A DNA stretch of 42,958 nt from Halorubrum sp. CBA1125 (GCF_009742825.1 NZ_WPCE01000006.1:1-42958); one strand, 5' to 3'; positions 25,356-34,420 are shown, counted from the stretch's first letter. Notes: generated by a model from the sequence alone, not told the origin. A program made the numbers and translations.

Positions 25356-26438
25356 ATGGTTACTGAAATCGACCTGCGTGATTCCTCGCCTCACGAGTTT
25401 CCAGACCGGATCTACGCCGCGCTCGACGAGACCGAGACAGGTGTCGAAGTTCTCGTTATCGCTGATCGAGATATCGACGCTCATCTGATCCAGTACCAGA
25501 TCGAACGGGACTGTGCCCTCGACTGGGCCCACGAGGATCCTGACGCGGAGCCCCGCGAGGTTCGGGTGTCCAAACAGGAACCACTCGGTGACGATGAGTT
25601 AGGGACGTTCGACGTGCGTGACCTGATACCGCAGCGGCGACACGAGGTGTTGCTCGATACGTTCGATCGCCTCGGACCCGGCGAGGGGTTCGTGCTGGTC
25701 AACGACCACGACCCGAAGCCGCTCTACTACGAACTTCGATCGATGCATGGCGATGTCATCGAGTGGGAGTACGCGAGTCGCGGGTCGGGTGAATGGCGCG
25801 TCGAGATCGTGAAGACCGACGCCTCGATAGCCGACGACGAGGGCGTGATCACGCGATACGATGTCCGGGAGATCCCGAAGCCGGATCGCCACGAGACGAT
25901 CCACCACCGGTACGGCATGATACCCGATGGGGAGACGATGGAGCTCATCGCTCCGCACGAGCCGCAGCCGCTCCGTCGCGAGTTTCGGGAGCAGTACGGT
26001 GACGCGTTCGACTGGGAGGTAGTCGAAGAAGAGCCCGGCCGCTGTCGGGTACAGATCACGAAGGCCGAACGAAGCGATGCCACATCCGACGGTGAGGAGC
26101 CCACGTCCGCGACGGCTGACAATGACGGGGTGTCCGCGGAAGCGTCCGACGAGATACCAGAGAGTGCGGCAGAGCTCGACGTCCGCGATCTTCCACCCGC
26201 TCAGCGCCACGAGAAGATCTTCAAGGCGTACGCGGACCTCGACGACGGAGAGGGATTTACCCTCGTGAACGACCACGACCCGAAGCCGCTGTACCACCAG
26301 TTCGACGCCGAGGCCGGCCCGGAGTTCTACTGGCAGTACCGCAAGCGTGATCCCGGCGAGTTCAGGGTGCTGATCGGGAAGACAGAAACGCACAGCGGTG
26401 AACCAACTGTCTCAGAGGATCCGAACGCACCGTTCTGA
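25356..26438 (+). CDS. Four tandem DUF2249 domains
   Basis: A 360-residue soluble protein made of four ~70-residue DUF2249 repeats. The first (residues ~4-75) is degenerate. The second (~85-155) starts FDVRDLIPQRRHEVLLDTFD and has LVNDHDPKPLYYEL. The third (~168-238) starts YDVREIPKPDRHETI and has IAPHEPQPLRREF. The fourth (~275-345) starts LDVRDLPPAQRHEKI and has LVNDHDPKPLYHQF. The conserved HDPKPL loop and the LDVR/RHE start define the family. DUF2249 is commonly encoded with denitrification and hemerythrin/RIC genes, but its chemistry is unproven. A linker (~239-270) rich in E, S and D separates domains 3 and 4. Confidence 0.9.
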   Translation: MVTEIDLRDSSPHEFPDRIYAALDETETGVEVLVIADRDIDAHLIQYQIERDCALDWAHEDPDAEPREVRVSKQEPLGDDELGTFDVRDLIPQRRHEVLLDTFDRLGPGEGFVLVNDHDPKPLYYELRSMHGDVIEWEYASRGSGEWRVEIVKTDASIADDEGVITRYDVREIPKPDRHETIHHRYGMIPDGETMELIAPHEPQPLRREFREQYGDAFDWEVVEEEPGRCRVQITKAERSDATSDGEEPTSATADNDGVSAEASDEIPESAAELDVRDLPPAQRHEKIFKAYADLDDGEGFTLVNDHDPKPLYHQFDAEAGPEFYWQYRKRDPGEFRVLIGKTETHSGEPTVSEDPNAPF

Positions 26439-26529
26439 CGAGTCAGTTTCGCAGACAGACGGATTCGGAGAGACTGCAGATCGCAGTGCTAACCGTGTAG
26501 TGTCCGTTGCCCCAAATGACTAGTCCCTC

Positions 26530-27153
26530 TCAGAATGGAGCGTCCGTCGATCCGCGGCTCGGACCGTCATTCTCCATCGATCGTTCCATCGGGTTCGACC
26601 CGATCTCGGTACCGCCCGCTGGGTCGGCGGTCACGTCCCCCGTCTCGAGATAGGTGTGCTCAAGTTCGGCGAGCTGCTCGTTAATCGCTTCGCTCTGGTG
26701 GTGCATCGGTGCTGCACGGACGCGGACGAGGTCGTACTCGTGCCGATCCGAGAGCCCGTTCCATGCGCGGAACGACCCGATCGTCAGCGTGTGGGTCTGC
26801 GGACAGAACGGGGTGGTCGGCGTGAACTCCGCACGGAGTACGCGGTCGATGTCCGCCGCTTCGATAGCGTCGGCGGCGTCGTCGCGTTCGACGGCGTAGC
26901 GGTAGCCGGCGCCCGTGTGACGCGTGTCGAGGTTCAGCCGTGCGAGGTTGTAGTTGAACGTCATATCGTACACCTTCCGGTCCTCGAAGCAGTCGCGCGT
27001 GAGGCGGTGAAACGCGACGTGGTCCGCCCCGGTGAGCAGGTCGTGAGGCTCGAGGAACTCGCCCGGTCTCGGGAGGTGAGCCGCGACGAACTCGTCGTAC
27101 CCGTCGAAGAGATCGCTGTCATCAGATCCGAACGGAGACGGAAAGCTGGGCAT
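26530..27153 (-). CDS. MIP18/DUF59-like protein associated with denitrification
   Basis: A 207-residue soluble protein from ATG 27153. The start is supported by a NarO-like palindrome centred 44.5 bases upstream. Central landmarks: LTGADHVAFHRLTRDCFEDRK, 'YDMTFNYNLARLNLDTRHTG', then AEFTPTTPFCPQTHTLTIGSFRAW. The TPTxPxC core resembles the reactive-Cys segment of MIP18/DUF59 Fe-S maturation proteins ('TPTvP.C..a..ig'), although the rest is diverged. A role in repairing NO-damaged iron-sulfur clusters would fit the context but is inference. The C-terminus is disordered and acidic. Confidence 0.5.
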   Translation of the reverse strand: MPSFPSPFGSDDSDLFDGYDEFVAAHLPRPGEFLEPHDLLTGADHVAFHRLTRDCFEDRKVYDMTFNYNLARLNLDTRHTGAGYRYAVERDDAADAIEAADIDRVLRAEFTPTTPFCPQTHTLTIGSFRAWNGLSDRHEYDLVRVRAAPMHHQSEAINEQLAELEHTYLETGDVTADPAGGTEIGSNPMERSMENDGPSRGSTDAPF

Positions 27154-27191
27154 ACGCACGTGTTCGAGACCGGAAGTGGTACTCCTGATCC

Positions 27192-27203
27192 CGTACATGT
27201 TCG
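27192..27203 (-). promoter_or_regulatory. NarO-like palindrome upstream of the MIP18-like gene
   Basis: CGTACATGTTCG, 11 of 12 to consensus, centred 44.5 bases before ATG 27153. A weaker related sequence CGCACGTGTTCG (27155-27166) lies next to the start codon. Confidence 0.65.
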
Positions 27204-27267
27204 AACCGAGCGGCTCGTCGCTCCGGAAATTGCCGTCCTGTCGGCTGTTCCGTTCGTCGATCTATCC

Positions 27268-28626
27268 TCACTCCTTGACCGTCTCGTCGGAGCCGTGTAC
27301 TCGAAGCGGCGAGAACGACCCCAACACGATCCGATCGATCGAGTGAGGGCTGTGACGGACCAACACGAGGACCATGTTCGACACGAACGCCACGACGCCG
27401 ACGCCCACGAGTACCCCGCCGAGGAGCGCCGGCGTTCCGGTGACTTCCAGTAGGTTCGCGCCCACGATCAGTGCGCTTCCGCCCCCGAGGAGTACCCCGT
27501 CGATCGCGGCGATCCGGTCGCCGTAGAGGTCGTCGATCATCGGGACGTCCTCTAATCCTAGCAGATCGCTGTACCGGTTGACCCAGATAACGAAGGGAAT
27601 GATGTGATAGAGCGTCCCCACGACGACGAACCCGATCGCTCCCAACAACAGCAGATGGCCGGCGTTCGCCGCGCCGAGCAGATGATCGCGCGTCAACGGG
27701 TCAGATATCCACGCGGGCACTGAGACGGCGATCCACAGCGCGAGTGCGCCGACCGCCACGATGTACCGCGTGTGCATCGGAGTCCGTTCGACCTGCATCT
27801 CGTACAGTTTGCGTGCCAGGATGAGACAGAACGCCGACGCGGCGAACAGGATCAACAGACCACCGACCCTCGAGGCGGGGGCGTGAGCCACGAGTCGTCC
27901 AAACGCGAGCACGACCACGCCGGTGGGATGTGCGATCTCCTCGATCGAACGAAGACGGTGGTCGATCCCGTGTAGTTCCGTCTGTGTGAACATCGTCCCG
28001 AGCTGGTACAGCGCTCCGTACATCGTCGTGAGTACGGCACCGAAGACCGCGAGGGTCGCGTGGGCTCCAACCACCCCGGACCGGCTGACGCCGATCCGCG
28101 AGAACGTCGGAACCGTGAAATCGACCGCGAGGAGGACGCCGAGAACGGTCAACAGAAGGAAGAAGCCGAGCGCACCGAGGAAGTGCCGTTCGGTGACGTC
28201 GTACTCCTCGACCGTGCCGAGCGTTCGGATGATGTTGTACGCGAAGGCCCAGAAGCCGACGAGCATGAGCGCCGCGAACGGGATCAGCCACGCCGTCTCG
28301 ACTAAGAGAAACGCGACGACGAATCCCGAGAGACCGGCGACGACCAGCCCCAACTGCAGATTCGCGAGCCGCCGCGAGTGGAGGATCGCTCCCGACCAGA
28401 CGGGCACGAACTGCGTCATCGCACCCATGATCGTGATACAGATCCAGCCGGCTAACAGGAGATGGACATGAGCGAGCCGGCCCAGTCCGGGAACGGCGTT
28501 CAGATGTAAGCCAATCCCGAGTCCGACTCCCGCGACGAGGAAGGCAAGCCCGACGACAAAGTGTCGTAACGGGACCGTCATCGGGGGCTGTTGGTCCGTC
28601 TCGATATTGCCTGGGATGGCGCCCAT
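27268..28626 (-). CDS. Heme-copper-oxidase/NnrS-like 12-TM membrane protein
   Basis: A 452-residue protein with about 12 TM segments and conserved histidines placed as in NnrS and single-subunit oxidase-like proteins: LAHVHLLLAGWICITIMGAMTQF (residues ~51-73), 'GAHATLAVFGAVLTTMYGALYQL' (~185) and NAGHLLLLGAIGFVVVGTLYH (~340-360). It lacks the HH pair of a catalytic oxidase subunit I. The start ATG 28626 fits a NarO-like site centred 44.5 bases upstream, so the alternative ATG 28581 is less likely. Homologues of NnrS are heme- and copper-containing proteins linked to NO metabolism. The exact family is uncertain. Confidence 0.65.
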   Translation of the reverse strand: MGAIPGNIETDQQPPMTVPLRHFVVGLAFLVAGVGLGIGLHLNAVPGLGRLAHVHLLLAGWICITIMGAMTQFVPVWSGAILHSRRLANLQLGLVVAGLSGFVVAFLLVETAWLIPFAALMLVGFWAFAYNIIRTLGTVEEYDVTERHFLGALGFFLLLTVLGVLLAVDFTVPTFSRIGVSRSGVVGAHATLAVFGAVLTTMYGALYQLGTMFTQTELHGIDHRLRSIEEIAHPTGVVVLAFGRLVAHAPASRVGGLLILFAASAFCLILARKLYEMQVERTPMHTRYIVAVGALALWIAVSVPAWISDPLTRDHLLGAANAGHLLLLGAIGFVVVGTLYHIIPFVIWVNRYSDLLGLEDVPMIDDLYGDRIAAIDGVLLGGGSALIVGANLLEVTGTPALLGGVLVGVGVVAFVSNMVLVLVRHSPHSIDRIVLGSFSPLRVHGSDETVKE

Positions 28627-28664
28627 GGGGCTGGCTACGTTCTCTTCGCACCTGACAGTACCAC

Positions 28665-28676
28665 CGAAGATGTTCC
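28665..28676 (-). promoter_or_regulatory. NarO-like palindrome upstream of the NnrS-like gene
   Basis: CGAAGATGTTCC, 10 of 12 to consensus, centred 44.5 bases before ATG 28626. Confidence 0.5.
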
Positions 28677-28783
28677 CCTTCTCCCCACTGTGGTCCTCCT
28701 CGTATTCGGATGGAAGTGACCACTACCTCGGCTCGTCTGGGTACCAGAGCGAACGTGACTCAACAGGACGCGACGTCCGTACC

Positions 28784-28795
28784 CGAACACGTTCG
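28784..28795 (+). promoter_or_regulatory. NarO-like palindrome upstream of the copper ATPase gene
   Basis: CGAACACGTTCG, 11 of 12 to consensus, centred 44.5 bases before ATG 28834. Confidence 0.7.
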
Positions 28796-28833
28796 CGGAT
28801 AGCGACTCCCGGGTCGCCGGACGATCACGATCG

Positions 28834-31359
28834 ATGGCTGATTGCCGTCTCTGTGATCTCCCGACTTCGGACTCACCTATCAGGACTGCCGATATCGATG
28901 GGGAGTTCTGCTGTCGCGGCTGCTTGGAGGTGGCCCGTCGCCTCGACGACTTGGATCACGTGAAGGATGCGGGCGGGGTCGGGACAGACTCAGGGCCGTT
29001 GGGAGATGCGACGACCGAAAGCGGCGGATCGGCAACTGAGACGGCACTTCCGTCGGGAGCCACCGAGGCCTATCTGGCGGTCGACGGGATGCACTGTACG
29101 ACCTGCGAGGCGTTCCTCGGACTACGCGGTGACGACCAAGCCGGAATCCACGCCGTGGAAGCGAACTACGGCACCGAGACCGCCCGCGTCGTCTACGACC
29201 CGGGGGAGATCCAACGGACAGCCCTCCCGGAGGCGCTCTCCGGTTACGGCTACACGCTCCGACTTCGAGACGAGACATCGGCAGACAACGGTGCGGCCGC
29301 CGGTGATACCCGCACGTCCTCACAGAACGATCGGTCGGTCGAGCGACTCGTCGTCGGCGGCTTCCTCGCGATGCTGATCATGCCGTGGTACGTCCTCTCG
29401 CTGTACCCGAGGTATCTCGGCGTGGAGACGAACGTCCTCACAATCGATACGACCACGGCGGTCGGGTGGTACCTTCCGCTGGCGTTCATCGCGCTCCTCA
29501 CGACCGTTCTGTTGGCGTACACGGGCGCGCCGCTCCTCCGAGGCGCGTACGTAAGCGTTCGAGCACGCCGGCCGAACATGGACCTCCTCGTCGCGGTCGC
29601 CGCGCTGTCAGCGTACGCGTACAGTACCCTCGCGCTCGCGACCGGCGGCACGCATCTGTACTACGACGTCACCGTCGCCGTCGTGATGGTCGTCTCGCTC
29701 GGCCGGCACTACGAGCGACGAGTCCGATCGCAGGCGACTGACCTCCTCGAGACCGTCACGGCCGCTCGCGTCGAAACGGCCACGCGGATCACCGAAACCG
29801 GCTTCGAGACCGTCCCGATCGGGGACCTCGATCCGGGCGACCGCGTTCGAGTCACACCGGGGGAACACGTGCCGATCGACGGCACCGTTATCGAGGGGGC
29901 CGCCGACGTCGACGAGTCCGTGATCACCGGAGAGTCGCTCCCCGTGCGAAAGCGACCCGGCGAGACCGTAATCGGCGGTGCGACCCTACTCGGCGATGTC
30001 GGTCGAACCGACCAGGGGGAAGCCGAGGGGAACGGGCCGGCCGGTGCGATCGTGATACGGGTCGGCGAGGACGCGGAGAGCACCGCGGATCGCCTCGCCG
30101 CCGCACTCTGGGAGGTCCAGACCGCCACGCCGGGGATCCAGCGGTTCGTCGATAGGCTCGCGACCGTCTTCGTACCGGTCGTGCTCACACTCGGGCTGCT
30201 CGTCGCTGGCTGGCAACTTGCGACCGGCAGAACGGTCGCCGCTGCGATGCTCGCCGGGCTGACCGTTCTCGTCGTCTCGTGTCCGTGCGCGATGGGACTC
30301 GCGACGCCGCTCGCCGTCTCCGGCGGGCTGCGCGACGCGCTCGATCGCGGCGTGGTCGTCACGGACGCCTCGGTGTTCGAGGTCGCCCAGGAAGCTGAGA
30401 CGGTCGTGTTCGATAAAACGGGAACGCTCACCGCCGGGGAGATGCGCGTCAGCGCGACGTACGGCGACGACCGGACGCTCCGGCGCGCCGCCGCGGTCGA
30501 ACGCCGCGCCGATCACCCAGTCGCGGATGCGATTCGGGAGGCGGCTACCGGCGACCGGCCGGCCAACGTCCACGCCACTGAGGCGCCGACGGTCGAATCG
30601 TTCACCCACCACCCCGGATCGGGGGTCTCGGGGACGCTCGCTGATGACGATCCCGACAGATCCGGTCCTCGACCGGGTGGAACACGCGTCGTCGTGGGGA
30701 CCGCCGAGCTCGTCGAACGGGAGTGTGGTCCGGTCCCCGAAGAACTGCAGGAGCACATCGAAGCCATCACGGGCCGGGGCGCGCTGCCGGTCGTCGTGGG
30801 CTGGAACGGTGCGGCCCGCGGGATGATCGCCGTCGAGGACCGCGAACGAACGGGCTGGACGGCGACGCTGGAGGCGTTCGCCGATCGAGAGGTGGTCGTC
30901 CTGACCGGCGACGAAGGTCCTCGGGCCGATCGATTCCGGGATCATTCCGCGGTGGACGAGGTCTTCGCGGGCGTGCCGCCGAACGGAAAGCTCGAGGCGC
31001 TCCGCGGGTTCGCGTCTGCCGGGCCCACCGTAATGGTTGGCGACGGGACCAACGACGCGCCGGCGCTCGCGGCGGCCGACCTCGGTATCGCGATGGGCGA
31101 CGGGACGGCTCGCGCCGTCGAGGCCGCGGATGTCGTGATCACCGACGAGGATCTCCGTGCAGTCGAGACGGTATTCGACCTCGCGGCAGGGACGCGACGG
31201 CGCATTCGGGAGAACGTGGCCTGGGCGCTGTGTTACAACGCGGTGGCCATCCCGCTCGCGGTTGCGGGGGCGCTCAACCCATTCTTTGCTGCGCTGGCCA
31301 TGGCCGCCAGCAGCGGTATCGTCGTGACGAACTCGACGCGATCGGTGCTCCGAGACTGA
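28834..31359 (+). CDS. Copper-transporting P1B-type ATPase (CcoI/FixI-like)
   Basis: An 841-residue heavy-metal P-type ATPase. At the N-terminus is a Cys-rich treble-clef-like module (C4, C7, then CCRGC at 26-30), typical of the CcoI/FixI group that supplies copper to terminal reductases. A ferredoxin-like HMA domain with MHCTTC (~86-91) follows. The core has six to eight TM helices, VITGES (actuator), SCPCAMGLATP (~482, the CPC ion site), DKTGT (~526, phosphorylated Asp), RADHPVADAI (the HP motif) and GDGTNDAPAL (~735). It exports or delivers Cu(I) using ATP. Location between the NnrS-like gene and the CuA reductase operon suggests copper delivery to the reductase and NirK (inference). Confidence 0.92.
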   Translation: MADCRLCDLPTSDSPIRTADIDGEFCCRGCLEVARRLDDLDHVKDAGGVGTDSGPLGDATTESGGSATETALPSGATEAYLAVDGMHCTTCEAFLGLRGDDQAGIHAVEANYGTETARVVYDPGEIQRTALPEALSGYGYTLRLRDETSADNGAAAGDTRTSSQNDRSVERLVVGGFLAMLIMPWYVLSLYPRYLGVETNVLTIDTTTAVGWYLPLAFIALLTTVLLAYTGAPLLRGAYVSVRARRPNMDLLVAVAALSAYAYSTLALATGGTHLYYDVTVAVVMVVSLGRHYERRVRSQATDLLETVTAARVETATRITETGFETVPIGDLDPGDRVRVTPGEHVPIDGTVIEGAADVDESVITGESLPVRKRPGETVIGGATLLGDVGRTDQGEAEGNGPAGAIVIRVGEDAESTADRLAAALWEVQTATPGIQRFVDRLATVFVPVVLTLGLLVAGWQLATGRTVAAAMLAGLTVLVVSCPCAMGLATPLAVSGGLRDALDRGVVVTDASVFEVAQEAETVVFDKTGTLTAGEMRVSATYGDDRTLRRAAAVERRADHPVADAIREAATGDRPANVHATEAPTVESFTHHPGSGVSGTLADDDPDRSGPRPGGTRVVVGTAELVERECGPVPEELQEHIEAITGRGALPVVVGWNGAARGMIAVEDRERTGWTATLEAFADREVVVLTGDEGPRADRFRDHSAVDEVFAGVPPNGKLEALRGFASAGPTVMVGDGTNDAPALAAADLGIAMGDGTARAVEAADVVITDEDLRAVETVFDLAAGTRRRIRENVAWALCYNAVAIPLAVAGALNPFFAALAMAASSGIVVTNSTRSVLRD

Positions 31360-31405
31360 AACGTGACCGCCCCGTCCAGAGTGATGGGTTATCCCAACAG
31401 CCGCG

Positions 31406-32095
31406 TCAGACGATCCGAATGAATCGACGGAGGGTCTCGCCGTTCGAATCCCGAAGTTCGATCACGAACTGCGCCCCGGACGGCCCCTCGGAGAGTGAAT
31501 CACGCGGCGCTGAAACCGCGTACGGCGGCTCGTCACTCCGATCTATCTCTTCGCCTCCGGAGAGGAGTACGACGTGGTCGACACCCGCTGCGGTCTCGAG
31601 CTCGCAGGTGATCGGGTCGCCGTCTGTCTCACAGACGAGGTCTGCGGTCACGTCGCTGCCGTCGGTTCCAAAGCCCGACGAGAAGTCGAGCAACATCACG
31701 CCGGGCCCGACCGTCCCCACGACCGCGACGATCACAAGGAACGTCGTGAAGTTGATCTTCGATCCGTGGCGGACGATCCGCCGCACGACGGGATTCTCGG
31801 CGGTACGACGCAGCCGAATCACGGCCGGCACGACGACCAGGTGGGTGAGCGGTCCCCACGCGATCAGGACGAAGCCGTAGGCGGTCGCGTACCGCAGCGC
31901 GGTCGCGTCTATCCAGTAGGCCAACAGGACGTTCCCGCCCATCCACAGAAAGAGCCCGAGGAAGACGAGCGCCCCGCTCTTGAGCCAGCGCCAGACCGGC
32001 GTGTTGGCGTAGTACACGCTCAGGAAGTCACGCCAGGCCTGGCGAACGATACCACCGAATCGTGTCCGAGGAGTAGTTCGGGAGGTGTCAGTCAT
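31406..32095 (-). CDS. Reductase-operon membrane protein with extracellular beta domain
   Basis: A 229-residue protein from ATG 32095. It has a short cytosolic N-terminus ending WRDFLSVYYANTPVWRWLKSG, two TM helices, a charged loop RLRRTAENPVVRRIVRHGSK, a third TM helix and ~110 extracellular residues. The extracellular part is a beta-sandwich-like segment (VTADLVCETDGDPITCELE with two Cys, 'GAQFVIELRDSNGETLRRFIRIV'). The Cys pair could form a disulfide. It lies 49 bases downstream of the catalytic subunit gene, with no NarO-like site of its own, so it belongs to that operon. I do not recognise the family. It may be an accessory or assembly subunit. Confidence 0.7.
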   Translation of the reverse strand: MTDTSRTTPRTRFGGIVRQAWRDFLSVYYANTPVWRWLKSGALVFLGLFLWMGGNVLLAYWIDATALRYATAYGFVLIAWGPLTHLVVVPAVIRLRRTAENPVVRRIVRHGSKINFTTFLVIVAVVGTVGPGVMLLDFSSGFGTDGSDVTADLVCETDGDPITCELETAAGVDHVVLLSGGEEIDRSDEPPYAVSAPRDSLSEGPSGAQFVIELRDSNGETLRRFIRIV

Positions 32096-32144
32096 TCGTT
32101 GGATGTCGCACAGTCGGTCGGTCAGTAGTCCGGGCGGTCGGCGG

Positions 32145-33869
32145 CTACGCACCGATCGCCCACAGCTGGGTCAGCAGATACCAGTTCAACACGTAGACGG
32201 CGACGAAGACGCCGAGGAAGATCAGACAGAGCGCGAAGGTTCCGCGGAGCTCCACCGCGTGGACGGGCTCTCCGCCGTCTGCGTGGAGTCCCCCCTCGGG
32301 TAGCATTCCGCCGTCGTCACCGTCGGGGAGCCGCCCGCCGAACAGCAGCGAGCCGACCGAAACGACAACGAACAGGACCCCGGAGAGAGTCGCCAGCAGC
32401 GCGAAGACCCCGAAGATCATGAAGATCGGGATCGCGGCCGAGAAGCTGAACTCCGAGCCGGGGATGTTCCGGACCACTTCGGCGGTCCGGCGCGGCACGC
32501 CGTAGAGGATTCCGGCGTACATCAACATCAGCGTGGCGACGCTCATCGCGCCCCCGTAGGCGTACGGGATCGCGGTCGCCAGCGTGTCCGAGACGAAGTC
32601 CCGCCGAAACATCGTTTTAATCACGAAGAGGACGAGCCCGAAGAACGCGAGCGTCGTCCCGAGCGCGACGGTGGCGTGGAAGTGTCCCACCGTCGCGAGG
32701 GTATTGTGCCAGGTCATGTTCACCTGTATCTGCCCCATCACGACGCCGGTGATCCCGCCGAGAAAGCCGAAGAGGATAATGCTAAAAATCGTCGCAGCGA
32801 AAACGGGATTCTTCCACGGCGCAGAGGTGAGCCAGCCGAAGAGCCCGCCGCCCTGTCCTCGACGGCGACGACCGGCCTCGATCCCCGCCGGGATCGCGAA
32901 CGCGTGAATCATGCTCGCGAAGGCCGCGCCGTAGAAGGCGTAGGAGGTGTTCCAGATCCGCCAGCCGGCAGAGACACCGGGATCGACGAGGAGGTGGTGG
33001 GCCGCTCCGAGATTGATGAAAAAGAGGTAGAGTATGAACGCGGTCCGAGAGACCTTCTCGGAGATTACCACCGCGCCGCCAACGACGTGGGTGAGGAAAT
33101 ACCACACCGTGATCATCGCAAGCAGGTTGATCTGCTGAGTTCCGTGGCCGACGATCCAGTAGAGCTGCCGGTAGATCCCCGGATCTACCGAGGCGATGAG
33201 GTCGACACGCCAGGCGAGCGCGTACGCGAACGCGGCGATCCCGCCGAGGATCGCTTCGACGGCGATAATCCCGGTGACGAACGCGCCGAACGCGACGAGC
33301 GGGAGCGTTCGCCGGCTATCGCGGGTCTCCGACCAGATCGTCGCGAAGAACGGCACCGCGGCGATCGTGGCTCCGATCAGAAAGACGATCGCCGTTCCGT
33401 AGAACCACGGCGTGACGGGAAGCGGGACGTACGCCGTCAGAAGCGGCGCCTCGTTGGGCGCCTCGGACAGCCAGATGGATGCGTTCACGCCGATCGCCCC
33501 GGCGACCATGGTGATCCACCCGACAGTCGCGAGCCGCCGAAGCGGGAGCTTCCGGCCGAGCACCATCGGGCCGCCGACGTAGAGGACGGCGATCTCCATG
33601 AACACCATCCAGAAGATGAGCAGGTTCCACGCGTGCATGCTCAGGTGCGTGTAGTAGCTGCTCGGGTCGAGCAGACCGACGAACTCCCAGCGCGTCATCG
33701 CGACGGAGAAGGCGAAGCTCCCGCCGACCGCGAGCGCGATCACCGCGGTCAGCCCGAACAGCTTCACGTAGTTCTCCACGGATCGGTGGATGTCGAGGCC
33801 GGTCACCGAGCACGTGCGGAAGCCGTCCGCGCCGTAGTCGTTCCGGAACAGAGAGGCGATCGCCGACAT
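32145..33869 (-). CDS. Heme-copper reductase catalytic subunit, Tyr-less (putative CuA-type nitric oxide reductase)
   Basis: A 574-residue subunit I with ~14 TM helices. Ligands: H79 (helix II, HLSMHAWN) and H398 for the low-spin heme, H396 (helix X, HNTLATVGHFHAT) for the active-site heme, and H242, H291 and H292 (GAAHHLLVDPG) for the second metal. The helix VI motif is GHGTQQINLL instead of GHPxVYxxxLP, so Q246 stands where oxygen reductases have the cross-linked Tyr. The helix VII and X sequences resemble ba3/B-type oxidases. Loss of that Tyr is a hallmark of the heme-copper NO reductase families (cNOR, qNOR and the newer eNOR/sNOR/gNOR/nNOR types). With NirK next door, NO reduction is the most economical assignment. 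A ba3-type O2 reductase remains possible until tested. Confidence 0.85.
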   Translation of the reverse strand: MSAIASLFRNDYGADGFRTCSVTGLDIHRSVENYVKLFGLTAVIALAVGGSFAFSVAMTRWEFVGLLDPSSYYTHLSMHAWNLLIFWMVFMEIAVLYVGGPMVLGRKLPLRRLATVGWITMVAGAIGVNASIWLSEAPNEAPLLTAYVPLPVTPWFYGTAIVFLIGATIAAVPFFATIWSETRDSRRTLPLVAFGAFVTGIIAVEAILGGIAAFAYALAWRVDLIASVDPGIYRQLYWIVGHGTQQINLLAMITVWYFLTHVVGGAVVISEKVSRTAFILYLFFINLGAAHHLLVDPGVSAGWRIWNTSYAFYGAAFASMIHAFAIPAGIEAGRRRRGQGGGLFGWLTSAPWKNPVFAATIFSIILFGFLGGITGVVMGQIQVNMTWHNTLATVGHFHATVALGTTLAFFGLVLFVIKTMFRRDFVSDTLATAIPYAYGGAMSVATLMLMYAGILYGVPRRTAEVVRNIPGSEFSFSAAIPIFMIFGVFALLATLSGVLFVVVSVGSLLFGGRLPDGDDGGMLPEGGLHADGGEPVHAVELRGTFALCLIFLGVFVAVYVLNWYLLTQLWAIGA

Positions 33870-33870
33870 A

Positions 33871-34413
33871 CTACCCCTCCACCACGGTGAAGCGGCCGTG
33901 CATCGTTCGGTGTCCCTGTCCGCAGAACTCGTTGCAGACGACGTGGTAGGTGCCCGGTTCGTCGAAGGTCATCGGGATCACCCACTCGGAGCCCGGAAAC
34001 ACTTGGAGATTGATCTGCTTGTTCAGGTTCTCCTCGGGCCTGACCGAGAAGCCGTGTTGGACGTCGTAGGCACCGAGGTGGATGTCGTACTCGCGTCCCG
34101 CTTCGAGGACGGCCGGGAGTCCGTCCCAGTTGAACCGCATCGCGCCGACGTACACGTCGTCGTTGGGCGGGACCAGTCCGTCTTCGGTCTCTTCGGCTGC
34201 GTCCTTATACTCGCCGACGCGTTCCTGATACCGATCTGGATCGACATCGTAGGTCGTGCCGATCGGATTCTGATCGCCGAACTGGGTGAACCCTGCCATC
34301 CACGTGAAGATGCCGAGCGACCACGCACCTGCAATTCCCAGCCAGATGCTCTCACGACGGTTTACCGGGGAATTCCACCAATCGTCGTCGGGGTCCTCGA
34401 GCGGATTACTCAT
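33871..34413 (-). CDS. Reductase subunit II with CuA centre
   Basis: A 180-residue protein: N-terminal TM helix (residues ~22-40), linker, then a cupredoxin domain with a full CuA set: H120 in YDVQHGF, then C160, E162, C164, H168 and M171 in CNEFCGQGHRTMHGRF. The short length and single TM fit ba3-type subunit II. CuA takes electrons from a soluble or anchored cupredoxin (halocyanin). None is encoded nearby, so the donor is elsewhere. The start of subunit I is one base from this stop. Confidence 0.93.
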   Translation of the reverse strand: MSNPLEDPDDDWWNSPVNRRESIWLGIAGAWSLGIFTWMAGFTQFGDQNPIGTTYDVDPDRYQERVGEYKDAAEETEDGLVPPNDDVYVGAMRFNWDGLPAVLEAGREYDIHLGAYDVQHGFSVRPEENLNKQINLQVFPGSEWVIPMTFDEPGTYHVVCNEFCGQGHRTMHGRFTVVEG

Positions 34414-34420
34414 GCAGAAG

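Noticed and set aside
27701-28723. Minus-strand 340-residue Arg-rich frame in the NnrS-like gene
   Set aside because: Alternative-frame shadow; Arg/Ser/Pro-rich and without membrane pattern.
32676-33890. Long plus-strand frame (404 residues) opposite the reductase catalytic subunit
   Set aside because: Highly charged low-complexity translation produced by the opposite strand of a GC-rich membrane protein gene; no domain is visible.
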